NCBI RefSeq assembly: GCF_014636175.1
Contig: NZ_BMDW01000001.1
Span: 1-64,000, forward strand
From: Sphingomonas psychrolutea
Lineage (GTDB): Bacteria > Pseudomonadota > Alphaproteobacteria > Sphingomonadales > Sphingomonadaceae
Direction: 5' to 3'
Length of the DNA stretch: 64,000 bases
The notes under the pieces were generated by a model. That model saw only the letters and a program-made list of their open reading frames with translations, made no database searches and was not told the DNA's origin. Shown here one piece after another: positions 32,592 through 42,243 of this stretch. The translations under genes and the position numbers were made by a program. The first letter of the stretch is position 1. Each line of letters begins with the position of its first letter.

Positions 32592-33719
32592 ATGAAACCC
32601 GCGCGCATTCTCGTCATCTTCGGCACCCGGCCCGAGGCGATCAAGCTCTTCCCGGTCGTCGCCGCGCTGAAGGCCACGCCCGGTCTCGATGTCCGCACCT
32701 GCGTCACTGCGCAACATCGCGGGTTGCTCGATCAGGTGCTGAGCATCGCCGGGCTGACGCCCGATATCGATCTCGACCTGATGGAGCCGGGCCAGTCGCT
32801 CGACCGGCTGACCGCGCGGCTGCTTACGGGGTTGGGCGAGGTGATGGATGCAGAACGGCCCGACCGCGTGATCGTGCAGGGTGACACGGCAACCGCGATG
32901 GTCGGCGCGCTCGCCGCTTATTACCGGAAGGTGCCGGTCAGCCATGTCGAGGCGGGGCTGCGCTCAGGCGATATCTATCAGCCGTGGCCCGAAGAGGTGA
33001 ACCGCCGCATCGTCGCCCCGATCGCCGACCAGCATTTCGCGCCGACCGAGACCGCCGCCGAGGCGCTGCGGCGCGAGAATATCGATCCCGCGACGATCCA
33101 CGTCACCGGCAACACCGTCATCGACGCGCTCCACGCGACGCGCGCCAAGCTCGAAGCCGATCCCTCGCTGGCGTCTGGCCTCGACGAGATCGCCGCGCGC
33201 TTTGCCGGCAAGCGGATCGTGTTGGTCACCACGCACCGGCGCGAGAATTTCGGCGGGGGCATGGACAATATCGCGCACGCGCTTGGCCGGATCGCGGCGC
33301 GCGACGATGTCGCAATCCTGTTTCCGATGCACCCCAATCCCAATGTCGTCGAAGCGATGGAGCGTGTGCTCGGCGCGCAGGCCAATATCGCGCGGATCGA
33401 CCCGCTCGATTACCCGCATTTCATCCGCGCGCTCGGACTGTGCCACATCGCGCTGACCGATTCGGGCGGGGTGCAGGAGGAAGCGCCCGCGCTCGCCAAG
33501 CCGGTGCTGGTGATGCGCGAAACGACCGAGCGCCCCGAAGGCGTGGTCGCCGGGACGGCGAAGCTGATCGGCACCGACCCTGACCGGATCGTCGCCGAAG
33601 TCACCGCCTTGCTCGACGATGATGCCGCCTATGCCGCGATGGCGCGGGCGCACAATCCGTTCGGCGACGGCCATGCAAGTGCGCGGATTGCCCGCGTGAT
33701 AGACGGCGCCTTCCGCTGA
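32592..33719 (+). CDS. wecB: UDP-N-acetylglucosamine 2-epimerase (non-hydrolysing)
   Basis: WecB interconverts UDP-GlcNAc and UDP-ManNAc. The 375-aa protein begins ILVIFGTRPEAIKLFPVV and has GDTATAMVGALAAYY, HVEAGLRSGDIYQPWPEEVN, TTHRRENFG and DSGGVQEEAPALAKPVLVMR, all family hallmarks. Its product is the substrate of the wecC enzyme at 37567. It opens the polysaccharide locus. Confidence 0.95.
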   Translation: MKPARILVIFGTRPEAIKLFPVVAALKATPGLDVRTCVTAQHRGLLDQVLSIAGLTPDIDLDLMEPGQSLDRLTARLLTGLGEVMDAERPDRVIVQGDTATAMVGALAAYYRKVPVSHVEAGLRSGDIYQPWPEEVNRRIVAPIADQHFAPTETAAEALRRENIDPATIHVTGNTVIDALHATRAKLEADPSLASGLDEIAARFAGKRIVLVTTHRRENFGGGMDNIAHALGRIAARDDVAILFPMHPNPNVVEAMERVLGAQANIARIDPLDYPHFIRALGLCHIALTDSGGVQEEAPALAKPVLVMRETTERPEGVVAGTAKLIGTDPDRIVAEVTALLDDDAAYAAMARAHNPFGDGHASARIARVIDGAFR

Positions 33720-33814
33720 CTTCCCCCAACACGCGGCTCGATTCGACATAGCTTTTCGAGACCGCTCCGGATATGCGACCATCACGCTGAAAGAACGGTG
33801 GTTTGGGGAAAACG

Positions 33815-34729
33815 GTGCAAGAGACCACAAAGGCATCGATCCGCCGCGTTTTCCGGAAAGCGCTCGCGAATTCGGTTGCGCGACGCGGCCTCAACTCAGT
33901 GGCGAACGCGGTGTCGTGGCGTGGCAAGCAGCGGTTGCACGGCGCCTTTGCCCGTTCGATGACCGAGGGAACCCCCGGCTGGCGCGTAGACGCCGAATGG
34001 CGCATCGATTTCGCTGGCCGTACCTTTTACGCGCCGCTGCGCCGGGATGATATCTATCTCGATTGGGCGGCAGCGCTGACCTATCTCGGGCACGATATAG
34101 ATGAGAAGCAGACCTATGCCGCGATCGTGCGCTCAGCCGCCAAGCCGAGCGTCTTCCTTGACGTCGGCGGCAATTACGGCACGCACTCGACGCTGATGAT
34201 GTCGCATGGCGTCGAGGCGTTTTATTTCGAGCCGAACGAAACCTGTCATGGCTATTTCGAGGCGACCTCGGCGCGCAACGGCTTCCGTCCGCATGTCGAA
34301 CCGATCGCGCTCGGCGCCGCACCGGGGTCGATCACGCTGCGCTATCCGCGGCTGGAGACCTGGCTGGGATCGACCAACGCGGCAGTGGCCGATGCGTTCG
34401 ATGATCCCGACATGGTCACGCGCGAAGTGCCGATGCGCACGCTCGACAGTTATTGTGACACGCTGCCGCCGGGGCCGATGGTGTTGAAGATCGATGCCGA
34501 GGGCAGTGAGATGGCGATCCTCGAAGGGGCGACGCACTTGCTGGCGACGCGGCGGCCAATCATGCTGTTCGAATCGCACCGCTCTATTGGCGAGCGTGAA
34601 GCGCTGTGGGATGTGCTGGATAGCGCGGGATTTGACATCACCCAGCATATCTGGCCGCAACCAGCGCTGACGCGCGACGCGTTTCTCCAGATCGAATATC
34701 ACAACTTCCTCGGCGTCCCGCGCGCGTGA
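33815..34729 (+). CDS. FkbM family methyltransferase (first copy)
   Basis: This protein of about 304 aa has the FkbM SAM site VFLDVGGNYGTHSTLM and the conserved VLKIDAEGSEMAILEGA block. FkbM enzymes O-methylate small molecules or sugars; a glycan role is likely here. The GTG at 33815 is chosen because GGGGAA lies at good spacing; a TTG at 33803 is also in frame. It is convergent with another FkbM gene, with a hairpin over its stop codon. Confidence 0.82.
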   Translation: MQETTKASIRRVFRKALANSVARRGLNSVANAVSWRGKQRLHGAFARSMTEGTPGWRVDAEWRIDFAGRTFYAPLRRDDIYLDWAAALTYLGHDIDEKQTYAAIVRSAAKPSVFLDVGGNYGTHSTLMMSHGVEAFYFEPNETCHGYFEATSARNGFRPHVEPIALGAAPGSITLRYPRLETWLGSTNAAVADAFDDPDMVTREVPMRTLDSYCDTLPPGPMVLKIDAEGSEMAILEGATHLLATRRPIMLFESHRSIGEREALWDVLDSAGFDITQHIWPQPALTRDAFLQIEYHNFLGVPRA

Positions 34730-34740
34730 GGCACGCGCGC
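34720..34740. terminator. Hairpin between convergent FkbM genes
   Basis: GCGCGCGT (34720-34727) and ACGCGCGC (34733-34740) flank a 5-base loop; the stop codon of the plus-strand gene lies inside it. No T-run follows on either strand, so termination strength is doubtful. Confidence 0.35.
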
Positions 34741-34741
34741 T

Positions 34742-35557
34742 TCAGGCCGGCAACGCTACCCAATTGGCATAAGCGACGGTGGCCGCTTGCGCAGGCACGA
34801 CCGGGACCAGATCGCCGCGCTCTGTAAGGTCACACCACGTGTATCCGGCGTCGGCAACGGCCTGCGCCGCCGCCGCCGGATCGAACCCGGCCGACCGCGT
34901 GATCGGCGCGCAAACCTCCATGAAAATGACGCGCGCGAGCCGTTTGGCGAGCGTTTCGCGACCGCCGGAAAAAACCACGCTCTCGAACCCTTCGACGTCG
35001 ATCTTGAGCAGCGCCACGTCGGTGATCGCATTGCGTGCCACGAACAGGTCCAGCGTCGTGGCTTCGACCTGCTCGACATACGGGTCGTCTGCGGTTGCGA
35101 TCCGCGCCGTCCCGCGGCTGACGGGATCGGCGTTAAAGGCCAGCACGCCGGGCGACGAGGCCAAGGCCAAGCGGTGGAGTTTCACATTCGTCACGGCGTT
35201 GAGCGCGACATTCTTGCCGAGTGTGGCGAAGGTGGTCGGCGCAGGCTCAAGCGCGTGGATCGTCCGGTCGGGGAATTTGAGCGCCAGCGGGATGCTCACG
35301 ACCCCGACATTGGCGCCGATATCGATGATGTCGCCCGACGTGCTCGCCACGCGCTCGCCAAAAAAGCGCTGCTCCGCCAGCGAGATGCACTGCTTCATCG
35401 AATGATATTCGCTGAAATTGGCAAAATGGGCGATTTTCGCGCCATTGGCGAGGGTGATCGTCGGGTTGCCGGTCCGCGCCTTTTCGACCCGCCAGCCGAG
35501 ATATTCGATGCCGAGCATCGGATTCGCCAGCGCGGCTGAGATGTTGCGGAATTTCAT
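34742..35557 (-). CDS. FkbM family methyltransferase (second copy)
   Basis: This 271-aa protein has the SAM site DIIDIGANVGVVSIPLA and LLKIDVEGFESVVFSGG, as in FkbM enzymes. It differs clearly from the copies at 33815 and 42244. The target is unknown, probably a sugar hydroxyl. It lies 49 bases downstream of the acyltransferase start-side gene on the same strand, so the two may share a transcript. Confidence 0.82.
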   Translation of the reverse strand: MKFRNISAALANPMLGIEYLGWRVEKARTGNPTITLANGAKIAHFANFSEYHSMKQCISLAEQRFFGERVASTSGDIIDIGANVGVVSIPLALKFPDRTIHALEPAPTTFATLGKNVALNAVTNVKLHRLALASSPGVLAFNADPVSRGTARIATADDPYVEQVEATTLDLFVARNAITDVALLKIDVEGFESVVFSGGRETLAKRLARVIFMEVCAPITRSAGFDPAAAAQAVADAGYTWCDLTERGDLVPVVPAQAATVAYANWVALPA

Positions 35558-35606
35558 AACGTCGATGCTCCTGTTCGTTCCCGCTCGGTTGACCCATCGT
35601 AAGCCC

Positions 35607-37439
35607 TCACTGCTTTTTCAAAGCACTTTCGATTGCGCGGCCGAGCTGCGGCGACGTCATTGCTGTCCCGCTATCCGACAAATGATGCGAGTCGAAATAG
35701 GTCCAACGCCCGTCCGACCCGATCACGCGGAGCGCGCCGCGCGGATCGGTAAAAACATCTGCCACATCCACGACATGGACGTTCGGACGCTCCAGCCGGT
35801 GCAACATTGCGGCGGTCGCAACGCGCGCGGATCGCGCCGCTGCCGGTTCGAGATAAGGCGGCGCAAGCCCGCTGCGGATCGTGTCCCGGCTCAGAACATC
35901 CGGAAGCGACGGTGCTTCCGAAACGATCAGGACCGCTTTGGCGCTTGCTGAAATCTCGGCCAACGCCTTTTGAAGCAGGCGCGGATCGCCTTTCAGCTTG
36001 TCCGCCCAGGCATCGATCAGGATCACGAGATCGGGTTTCTTGTCGGCAATCAAGCGCGCGACCGCCGGCCATGATGTGCCCGCTTCGTCGGGCAGTTGAT
36101 TGCGACCGGCCGTGCCGAGCGCGTGCAAAGTAAAACCGCGCGCGCGGGCGATCTTACCGATCTCCGTGCCATACATTGCCGCCTGACTGTCGCCGGAAAG
36201 AATGACAGTCGCTGCACCCCCCCCGCGCACGATCGTGCCACCACTTGGGATCGTGCTTGGCGGTATGTCGAAATAGAGCGCTGAGCGCAGCCAGACACCG
36301 CCGCCCGCGATGGCCGCGACGACAATCGCCGTCGCGACAAACAGCGCGACACGCCGTTGCCGGAGGTTGAGATAGCGCCGCGCAGGACGCTCGATGAGCT
36401 CGTAGCTCAATCCGGTCAGCACCAGCGTAAGCCCGATCTTGAGCGCGGTGCGAAACAGTCCGCTTTCGGCATAAAAGCGATAATCGATCAGCGAAAAGAC
36501 CGGCCAATGCCACAGATACAGCGAATAGGACCGCTTCCCGATCGCCACCATTGTCGGATGTGCCAGCAACCGGAGCGGTAGTGCGCGCGTGTCGGGTGCG
36601 CCGATCGGGGCAATCAGCAGGACCGTTCCGATCACCGGAAAAGCGGCGATCCAGCCTGGAAAACCATCGGCTTCGCGCAGCAGCACGATCGATCCAAGGA
36701 CCAATGCAAGCCCCACCCACGCGGTGCCCGATCCGGCGCGGCCGATGATGCGGCCCTTACCCGCCCGGCACAGTGCAATGCTGGCGCCGGCGAGCAACTC
36801 CCAAGCGCGGGTGGGCAGCGAATAGAACGCCACCGGCTGATACGCCGGGGTCAGCGCGACGCACAGCACGAAGCTGAGCACAGCCAGCGACAGCGTGATC
36901 GTCAGCGGGCGCCGCGTACGGCGCATGATCGCGTAGAGATAGAGCGGGAAGACGACATAGAATTGCTCTTCCACCGCGAGCGACCAGTAATGCAGCAAGG
37001 GCTGGGCATCGGCCGACAGGATGAAGTAGCTTCCCTGCAGCATCAGCTTCAGATTGATCAGCGAGGTCGCCGCCGCTGCGCTGCTGATGCCCAGCAATGC
37101 GAGATCCTGCGCCGAATAGACGAAGCTCGCGACGGCGAGCGTCGTCAGGATCACGAGGATGAGGGCGGGGAAGATGCGCGAGATGCGCCGTTGATAAAAT
37201 CGGCCAATCGAAAAACTGCGCGTGTCGGTGTCCTCGATCAGGATCGCGCTGATCAGGAAACCCGAGATCACGAAGAAGATGTCGACGCCAACAAAACCGC
37301 CGGGCAAGGCCGCCCGGTTCAGGTGAAAGAGCGCGACCGCCAGCACCGCGATCGTCCGCAACCCGTCGATTTCCGGCCAATAGGCCCAGCCAGCCTTGGT
37401 CGCATCGGGCACGCTCGGCCGTTCTGTCGTCTGCATCAT
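35607..37439 (-). CDS. OafA/YrhL-type acyltransferase with SGNH domain
   Basis: This protein of about 610 aa adds an acyl (usually acetyl) group to a surface glycan. An acyltransferase-3 membrane domain comes first (YWPEIDGLRTIAVLAVALFH with the catalytic His, GVDIFFVISGFLISAIL) with about ten to eleven helices. A periplasmic SGNH domain follows, with VILSGDSQAAMYG and a terminal Asp-Ser-His-His segment (TYFDSHHLSDSG). The start at 37439 or 37436 lies behind AAGAGGG; the open frame to 37523 is probably not translated. It is divergent from wecC. Confidence 0.88.
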   Translation of the reverse strand: MMQTTERPSVPDATKAGWAYWPEIDGLRTIAVLAVALFHLNRAALPGGFVGVDIFFVISGFLISAILIEDTDTRSFSIGRFYQRRISRIFPALILVILTTLAVASFVYSAQDLALLGISSAAAATSLINLKLMLQGSYFILSADAQPLLHYWSLAVEEQFYVVFPLYLYAIMRRTRRPLTITLSLAVLSFVLCVALTPAYQPVAFYSLPTRAWELLAGASIALCRAGKGRIIGRAGSGTAWVGLALVLGSIVLLREADGFPGWIAAFPVIGTVLLIAPIGAPDTRALPLRLLAHPTMVAIGKRSYSLYLWHWPVFSLIDYRFYAESGLFRTALKIGLTLVLTGLSYELIERPARRYLNLRQRRVALFVATAIVVAAIAGGGVWLRSALYFDIPPSTIPSGGTIVRGGGAATVILSGDSQAAMYGTEIGKIARARGFTLHALGTAGRNQLPDEAGTSWPAVARLIADKKPDLVILIDAWADKLKGDPRLLQKALAEISASAKAVLIVSEAPSLPDVLSRDTIRSGLAPPYLEPAAARSARVATAAMLHRLERPNVHVVDVADVFTDPRGALRVIGSDGRWTYFDSHHLSDSGTAMTSPQLGRAIESALKKQ

Positions 37440-37566
37440 GCCCTCTTGCGCCACGGCGCGCGCCTCCCACGCTTGGTATCGAAGATCAAGCAATCGCGTA
37501 CGCCTTTGCGAATTCTTCACCACCGCAAGGCCACACCGTCCCGCGCATAGCGGACGGGAAAGAGCG

Positions 37567-38865
37567 ATGGTTTCGGATTCTGCATTGAAGGTCGTCGTCG
37601 TCGGCCTCGGCTATATCGGGCTGCCGACCGCCGCCGTCATCGCGCGGACGGGGGCGCAAGTGCTCGGCATCGATGTTTCGGAGCATGTCGTCGAGACGGT
37701 CAATTCGGGCAAGGTGCATATCGAGGAGGTCGATCTCGACGGGCTCGTCTCGGGCGTGGTCGCGCGCGGGAATTTGCGCGCCGCGACCTCGATCGAACCT
37801 GCCGACGTGTTCGTCATCGCCGTCCCTACCCCCTTTGCCGACGATCATGCGCCAAACATTGGCTATGTCCTGCGCGCCGCGACGACGATCGCCGCGGTGT
37901 TGAAGGCGGGCGACGTGGTGATCCTCGAATCGACCTCGCCCGTTGGGACGACTGAAAAGGTGCGCGATTTGCTGGCGCAATTGCGGCCCGATCTGAAGGT
38001 GCCCGGCAAGACGGCAGAAAGCCCCGACATCGCGATCGCCTATTGCCCCGAGCGCGTGCTGCCGGGTCGCATCCTGGTCGAGCTGATCGATAACGACCGC
38101 GTGATTGGGGGGATCACGCCGCGGTGCGCGCGCAAGGCGCTGCAATTCTATCGCCGCTTCGTGCGCGGCGCGTGCGTCACCACGACGAGCCGCGCGGCGG
38201 AAATGACCAAGCTCACCGAAAATGCGTTCCGCGACGTGAACATTGCGTTTGCCAACGAACTAAGCCGCGTCGCGGACACGATGGAGGTCGATGTGTGGGA
38301 GGTGATTCGCCTCGCCAATCGCCATCCCCGCGTGAACATCCTGTCGCCCGGCCCCGGCGTCGGCGGGCATTGCATCGCGGTCGACCCGTGGTTCCTGGTC
38401 CATGCCGACCGCGCCAACACGCCGCTGATCCGCACCGCGCGCGAAGTGAATGATGCGAAGATCGATTATGTCGTCGAGCGCGCCGAGGCGATGGTCGCGG
38501 CGCATCCAAGGCTGCGCGTCGCGTGCCTCGGTTTGGCGTTCAAGGCGAATATCGACGATTTTCGCGAAAGCCCCGCGCTGAAGGTCGCGCTCGCACTCGC
38601 CGCGCGCTTCGGCGATCGGCTCGATGTGGTCGAGCCCTATACCGACACGTTGCCGACCGACTTTGACGGGACCGGTGCCACGCTGACCGACATCGACAGC
38701 GCGATCGAGACGTGCGGCATCATGATCGTTTTGGTCGATCACGACGTGTTCAAATCGGTGCCGGTCGATGAGCGCGCCGATAAGATCGTCTATGACACGC
38801 GCGGCATCTGGCCCGACCAGCCGCGCCCCGCGCCGAGGGCGGAGCCGTTGCGTCTGGTCGGTTAA
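37567..38865 (+). CDS. wecC: UDP-N-acetyl-D-mannosaminuronate dehydrogenase
   Basis: WecC oxidises UDP-ManNAc to UDP-ManNAcA in two NAD-dependent steps. The 432-aa protein has VVVVGLGYIGLPTAAVIA for NAD, LTENAFRDVNIAFANEL and GPGVGGHCIAVDPWFL with the catalytic Cys. The start at 37567 has GGGAAAGAG upstream. With wecB at 32592 it supplies the locus with an acidic amino sugar. Full length. Confidence 0.93.
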   Translation: MVSDSALKVVVVGLGYIGLPTAAVIARTGAQVLGIDVSEHVVETVNSGKVHIEEVDLDGLVSGVVARGNLRAATSIEPADVFVIAVPTPFADDHAPNIGYVLRAATTIAAVLKAGDVVILESTSPVGTTEKVRDLLAQLRPDLKVPGKTAESPDIAIAYCPERVLPGRILVELIDNDRVIGGITPRCARKALQFYRRFVRGACVTTTSRAAEMTKLTENAFRDVNIAFANELSRVADTMEVDVWEVIRLANRHPRVNILSPGPGVGGHCIAVDPWFLVHADRANTPLIRTAREVNDAKIDYVVERAEAMVAAHPRLRVACLGLAFKANIDDFRESPALKVALALAARFGDRLDVVEPYTDTLPTDFDGTGATLTDIDSAIETCGIMIVLVDHDVFKSVPVDERADKIVYDTRGIWPDQPRPAPRAEPLRLVG

Positions 38866-38952
38866 GGTCCAGCGCCGCGCCATTGCCGCACGCCGGGCAG
38901 ATCAAGCATCGTCGGAGGACCGCGAAGCCTGGCTTGCCGAATCACGCCGCCG

Positions 38953-39789
38953 TCAGGATTCGGCGAGCGCCCTTCGCGCTGCCGCCACATTCTCCTCGCG
39001 ATGGTGTTGCGAGAACATCGAGGTGACCACCGCCCGGCACCGTACGGCGTCGGCAATTTCGTCCAGGACGTCGGCGAAGGTGAGCGCCGGACGCGTTTCT
39101 TGCGCCCGCTCGAGATAGCGGAACGGCGAGTGGACGATGAACGCGACCGCGGCGAAACGCGCTGGCAGATGCAGCAGCGTATCGACAAGCGGCGTCTGGA
39201 TCACCGCGCCTTCGAGCAGCCCCGCATCGGCGAGCCATGCCAGACTGGGCAGCAAAGCGCCTTCGACCGAGAATCCGTAGTCGCGGATCTCGCCGCTGGC
39301 CTTAAGCCCGCGCATCCACGCCACCACGTCATCGAGCCCCGGCTTCCCAACCTGAAAATTGTGCAGCAGCAAAACGTCGAGATACGGCGTATCAAGCTTC
39401 GCCAGGCTGTCGCGGAAGCTCCGCTGGAGCGTTTCGAGATCATAGGTATCGGTGGGCTGGACGGCGCGCGACGAAGCGAGACGGACCACGCGCGACCGTG
39501 CCGCAGGCACCCATGCGACCACCTGCCGCCCCACCGCCTTGGCTAAGCGGAGCAAGGGCGATTGGCGTGGGGGCACCAGCCCGCACTTGCTGACGATGAC
39601 CAGTTCTTCACGCGGCACGGTGCGTAGGACTTGGCCGAGCAGCGCCTCCGCTTCACCCCATCCGTAGGAACGCGCCGTGTCAAAGTGGCGGATGCCGAGG
39701 TCCAGGGCGGCTTGAATCGCGCGCGTGCTGTCGCGACGACCGTGTCGGCCGAGAACCGACGCTGTTCCGAAGCCTAGCACGGACGTCAT
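38953..39789 (-). CDS. Aldo/keto reductase
   Basis: This 278-aa protein has the aldo/keto reductase tetrad: Asp and Tyr in HFDTARSYGWGEAEAL, Lys in VIVSKCG and His in LLLHNFQ. The substrate is unknown. Its start overlaps the stop of the PhyH-like gene by 4 bases, so the two are translated together and likely act on the same compound. It is convergent with wecC, with about 87 bases between and no clear terminator. Confidence 0.87.
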   Translation of the reverse strand: MTSVLGFGTASVLGRHGRRDSTRAIQAALDLGIRHFDTARSYGWGEAEALLGQVLRTVPREELVIVSKCGLVPPRQSPLLRLAKAVGRQVVAWVPAARSRVVRLASSRAVQPTDTYDLETLQRSFRDSLAKLDTPYLDVLLLHNFQVGKPGLDDVVAWMRGLKASGEIRDYGFSVEGALLPSLAWLADAGLLEGAVIQTPLVDTLLHLPARFAAVAFIVHSPFRYLERAQETRPALTFADVLDEIADAVRCRAVVTSMFSQHHREENVAAARRALAES

Positions 39790-40670
39790 TGATAGCGGAT
39801 CTGTAGCATCAGCCGGTCGCGGTGCGTTGGCACCAGCGCCTTGTGATAGCAGGACGTGTCCTCGAAGAAGCCGCTGCCGGCGGGCGCTTCGACCGTGATG
39901 ATAGACGCCGCTCCAAACTCCGCTTCCGCCTCGGCGTCGGATAGGCAGGAAGTCCCCAGCAAATGGCCCAGTCGCTTCGATTTATGCGTTCGCTCGATCA
40001 GGGCATGCGCGCCGCCATTGCGGTCGACATCGACCAGATAGAAGCTGACATAGACGAAATTATAGCCGTCCACGTCATAGTGAAAGTCCACGGTCTGGTT
40101 GCGTGCGATCCGTTCCTCACGCGACAGCGTATTGGCGAAGCTCCAGAAAAAAAACACCGAGGCCCGGTCAGGGATGTAGCCAAGATATTTCGACACGACC
40201 GAGACGATTGCCGGGTCGCCAGCGATGGCCTGGAGCGTGGCATCCTGCCACCCGTCAGCAACCTGGGCCAGCGCCGCGCTTTTGCGGCGCTCAAGCGACA
40301 AGGCTTCCAGCGAGGGTGCGTACTCGACCGTATCGCCAGACGATTTAAACAACAGCCGCGTTGTTCGCGCCGTCTCGGTCAGGGCGGAGACGGCAGCTGC
40401 GCTGAGGCCAATACGATCGGACCAAGCCGTTTTCTGCAGACTGGCGCAATGCGCATCGACCGTCTTATCGGAGATCACCAGATCGGACGCCGCGATGACA
40501 ATGGGTTCTGTTTCGGGACTATAGATTCGTGAGATTCGCAGTGACCCTGCCAGGGGCGCGCTGACGAGGCGGCGGCTCGCCGAATACAGTCGGCGAACCA
40601 TCAGAAAGCGTCCGAAGATATAATCGGGCTGAGTCCAGAGCAACTCGACTAGCCTGCGCGCTCGTTTCAC
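39786..40670 (-). CDS. PhyH-like Fe(II)/2-oxoglutarate dioxygenase, tentative
   Basis: This 294-aa protein resembles phytanoyl-CoA dioxygenase relatives in its C-terminal half. A VDFHYDVDGYNFVYVSFYL segment gives the His-x-Asp of the iron site; a downstream GFFEDTSCYHKALVPTHRDR segment gives the distal His and an Arg for 2-oxoglutarate. The N-terminal half is not recognised. The substrate is unknown; pairing with an aldo/keto reductase in a glycan locus suggests modification of a sugar or lipid. It is divergent from gmd across a 459-base gap. Confidence 0.6.
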   Translation of the reverse strand: MKRARRLVELLWTQPDYIFGRFLMVRRLYSASRRLVSAPLAGSLRISRIYSPETEPIVIAASDLVISDKTVDAHCASLQKTAWSDRIGLSAAAVSALTETARTTRLLFKSSGDTVEYAPSLEALSLERRKSAALAQVADGWQDATLQAIAGDPAIVSVVSKYLGYIPDRASVFFFWSFANTLSREERIARNQTVDFHYDVDGYNFVYVSFYLVDVDRNGGAHALIERTHKSKRLGHLLGTSCLSDAEAEAEFGAASIITVEAPAGSGFFEDTSCYHKALVPTHRDRLMLQIRYQ

Positions 40671-41129
40671 TCGGGGCTTCCCTCTTTGCAGGGTTTAAGT
40701 ACCGCTCGCGCTGCGAAACGCAAGGATCATACCTCCGCCAAATAGCGCCTGCCCGGAGAACGGAAAGTGACCCCGTACGGCAGTCGAGCGTGATCGGCCC
40801 AGCGGCCAAGCCCAACGCGATTCGGCGACCGTAGCGTCTGTGGGGTGCGAAAACGCCGCCATGTCCAACGGATCGAGGGGCTTCTCCTGTGCGTCAACAT
40901 CCGCACGCTGCTGCTGCGCGAAGACACCCCACGACCGTCTCCATCGGTCGCCGGCGGCAGACGGCGGGTCATTGCGTGCTATCAGGGGTACAACGCGGCG
41001 TACCGTATTCGATTGTTGATAAAATTAGCAGAACCAGGTCCCTGCGTCGAAATTTTCTTCGCAAATGCAGCACTGGACGCGACGCGACAGGATGCTATGG
41101 CGTCTACGCTGCACGGCGGGAATAGCTTA
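40671..41129. other. Divergent intergenic region before gmd
   Basis: About 460 bases separate the PhyH-like gene from gmd. Short open frames cross it but have no good start or protein-like composition. An AT-rich patch near 41010-41040 (TGTTGATAAAATTAG) could belong to the gmd promoter, but no well-spaced -35/-10 pair is clear. It may carry a long leader. Confidence 0.4.
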
Positions 41130-42230
41130 ATGACCAAAACCGCGTTGATTACCGGCATTACAGGGCAGGACGGCGCATATCTGGCCGAGTTGCTGCTCGC
41201 CAAGGGCTATGAAGTCCATGGGTTGAAGCGGCGGTCGTCGTCGTTCAACACCGGGCGGATCGACCATATCTATCAGGATCCGCACGAAATCGGCGCGCGG
41301 CTGCATTTGCATTATGGCGACATGACCGATTCGATGAATGTGACGCGGATCGTCCAGGAAACGCAGCCCGACGAAATCTATAACCTTGCGGCGATGAGCC
41401 ATGTCGCGGTCAGTTTCGAAACGCCCGAATATACCGCCAATGCCGATGGCATCGGCACGCTGCGACTGCTCGAAGCGATCCGGCTGCTCAAGATGAGCGA
41501 CAAGACGCGGATCTATCAGGCATCGACCAGCGAACTCTATGGGCTGGTGCAGGAAGTACCGCAGTCGGAAACGACGCCCTTCTACCCGCGCTCGCCTTAT
41601 GCCGCGGCCAAGATGTACGCTTATTGGATCACGGTGAATTACCGCGAGGCGTACGGGATGCATGCCTCCAACGGCATTTTGTTCAACCACGAAAGTCCGC
41701 GCCGCGGCGAGACCTTCGTCACGCGCAAGATCACGCGCGCGGTCGCGGCGATCCATCTCGGTCTGCAGGAGACACTGTACCTCGGCAATCTCGACGCCAA
41801 ACGCGACTGGGGCCATGCGCGCGATTATGTCGAGGGCATGTGGCGGATCGTGCAGCAGCCGCACGGCGACGATTTCGTGCTGGCAACGGGCGTTACGCAA
41901 ACGGTTCGGTCGTTCGTCGAACTCGCTTTTGCCGAGGTCGATGTGAAGATCGACTGGAGCGGCGAAGGCGTCGATGAGGTCGGTCGCTGCGCCAAGACTG
42001 GCAAGACGCTGGTCAAGGTCGATCCGCGCTATTTCCGCCCGACCGAGGTCGATCTGCTGATCGGCAATCCCGCCAAGGCCAAGCGTTTGCTCGGCTGGGA
42101 AGCGACGACGACGCTGGCCGAATTGTGCGCCGAAATGGTGCGCGAGGATCTGAAGGTCATCGCGCGCGAGGCCGAAAGCCGTCGGCCGGACGAAGAGCGG
42201 CCCTCGACGCTGTATGCGAACAAGAGCTGA
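41130..42230 (+). CDS. gmd: GDP-mannose 4,6-dehydratase
   Basis: Gmd converts GDP-mannose to GDP-4-keto-6-deoxymannose. The 366-aa protein has [19 protein letters not shown] for [14 protein letters not shown] with the catalytic Ser/Thr, and [12 protein letters not shown] with the Tyr-Lys pair. [16 protein letters not shown] is the Gmd signature. The start is at 41130; the open frame before it is not Gmd-like. With fcl at 43132 it gives GDP-L-fucose. It is the first gene of the main plus-strand operon. Confidence 0.95.
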   Translation: MTKTALITGITGQDGAYLAELLLAKGYEVHGLKRRSSSFNTGRIDHIYQDPHEIGARLHLHYGDMTDSMNVTRIVQETQPDEIYNLAAMSHVAVSFETPEYTANADGIGTLRLLEAIRLLKMSDKTRIYQASTSELYGLVQEVPQSETTPFYPRSPYAAAKMYAYWITVNYREAYGMHASNGILFNHESPRRGETFVTRKITRAVAAIHLGLQETLYLGNLDAKRDWGHARDYVEGMWRIVQQPHGDDFVLATGVTQTVRSFVELAFAEVDVKIDWSGEGVDEVGRCAKTGKTLVKVDPRYFRPTEVDLLIGNPAKAKRLLGWEATTTLAELCAEMVREDLKVIAREAESRRPDEERPSTLYANKS

Positions 42231-42243
42231 GAAGAGGTACGCT

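Noticed and set aside
40845..41129. N-terminal extension of gmd of about 95 residues
   Set aside because: Gmd proteins start at the [19 protein letters not shown] segment. The extension is not Gmd-like and lies in a divergent promoter region.
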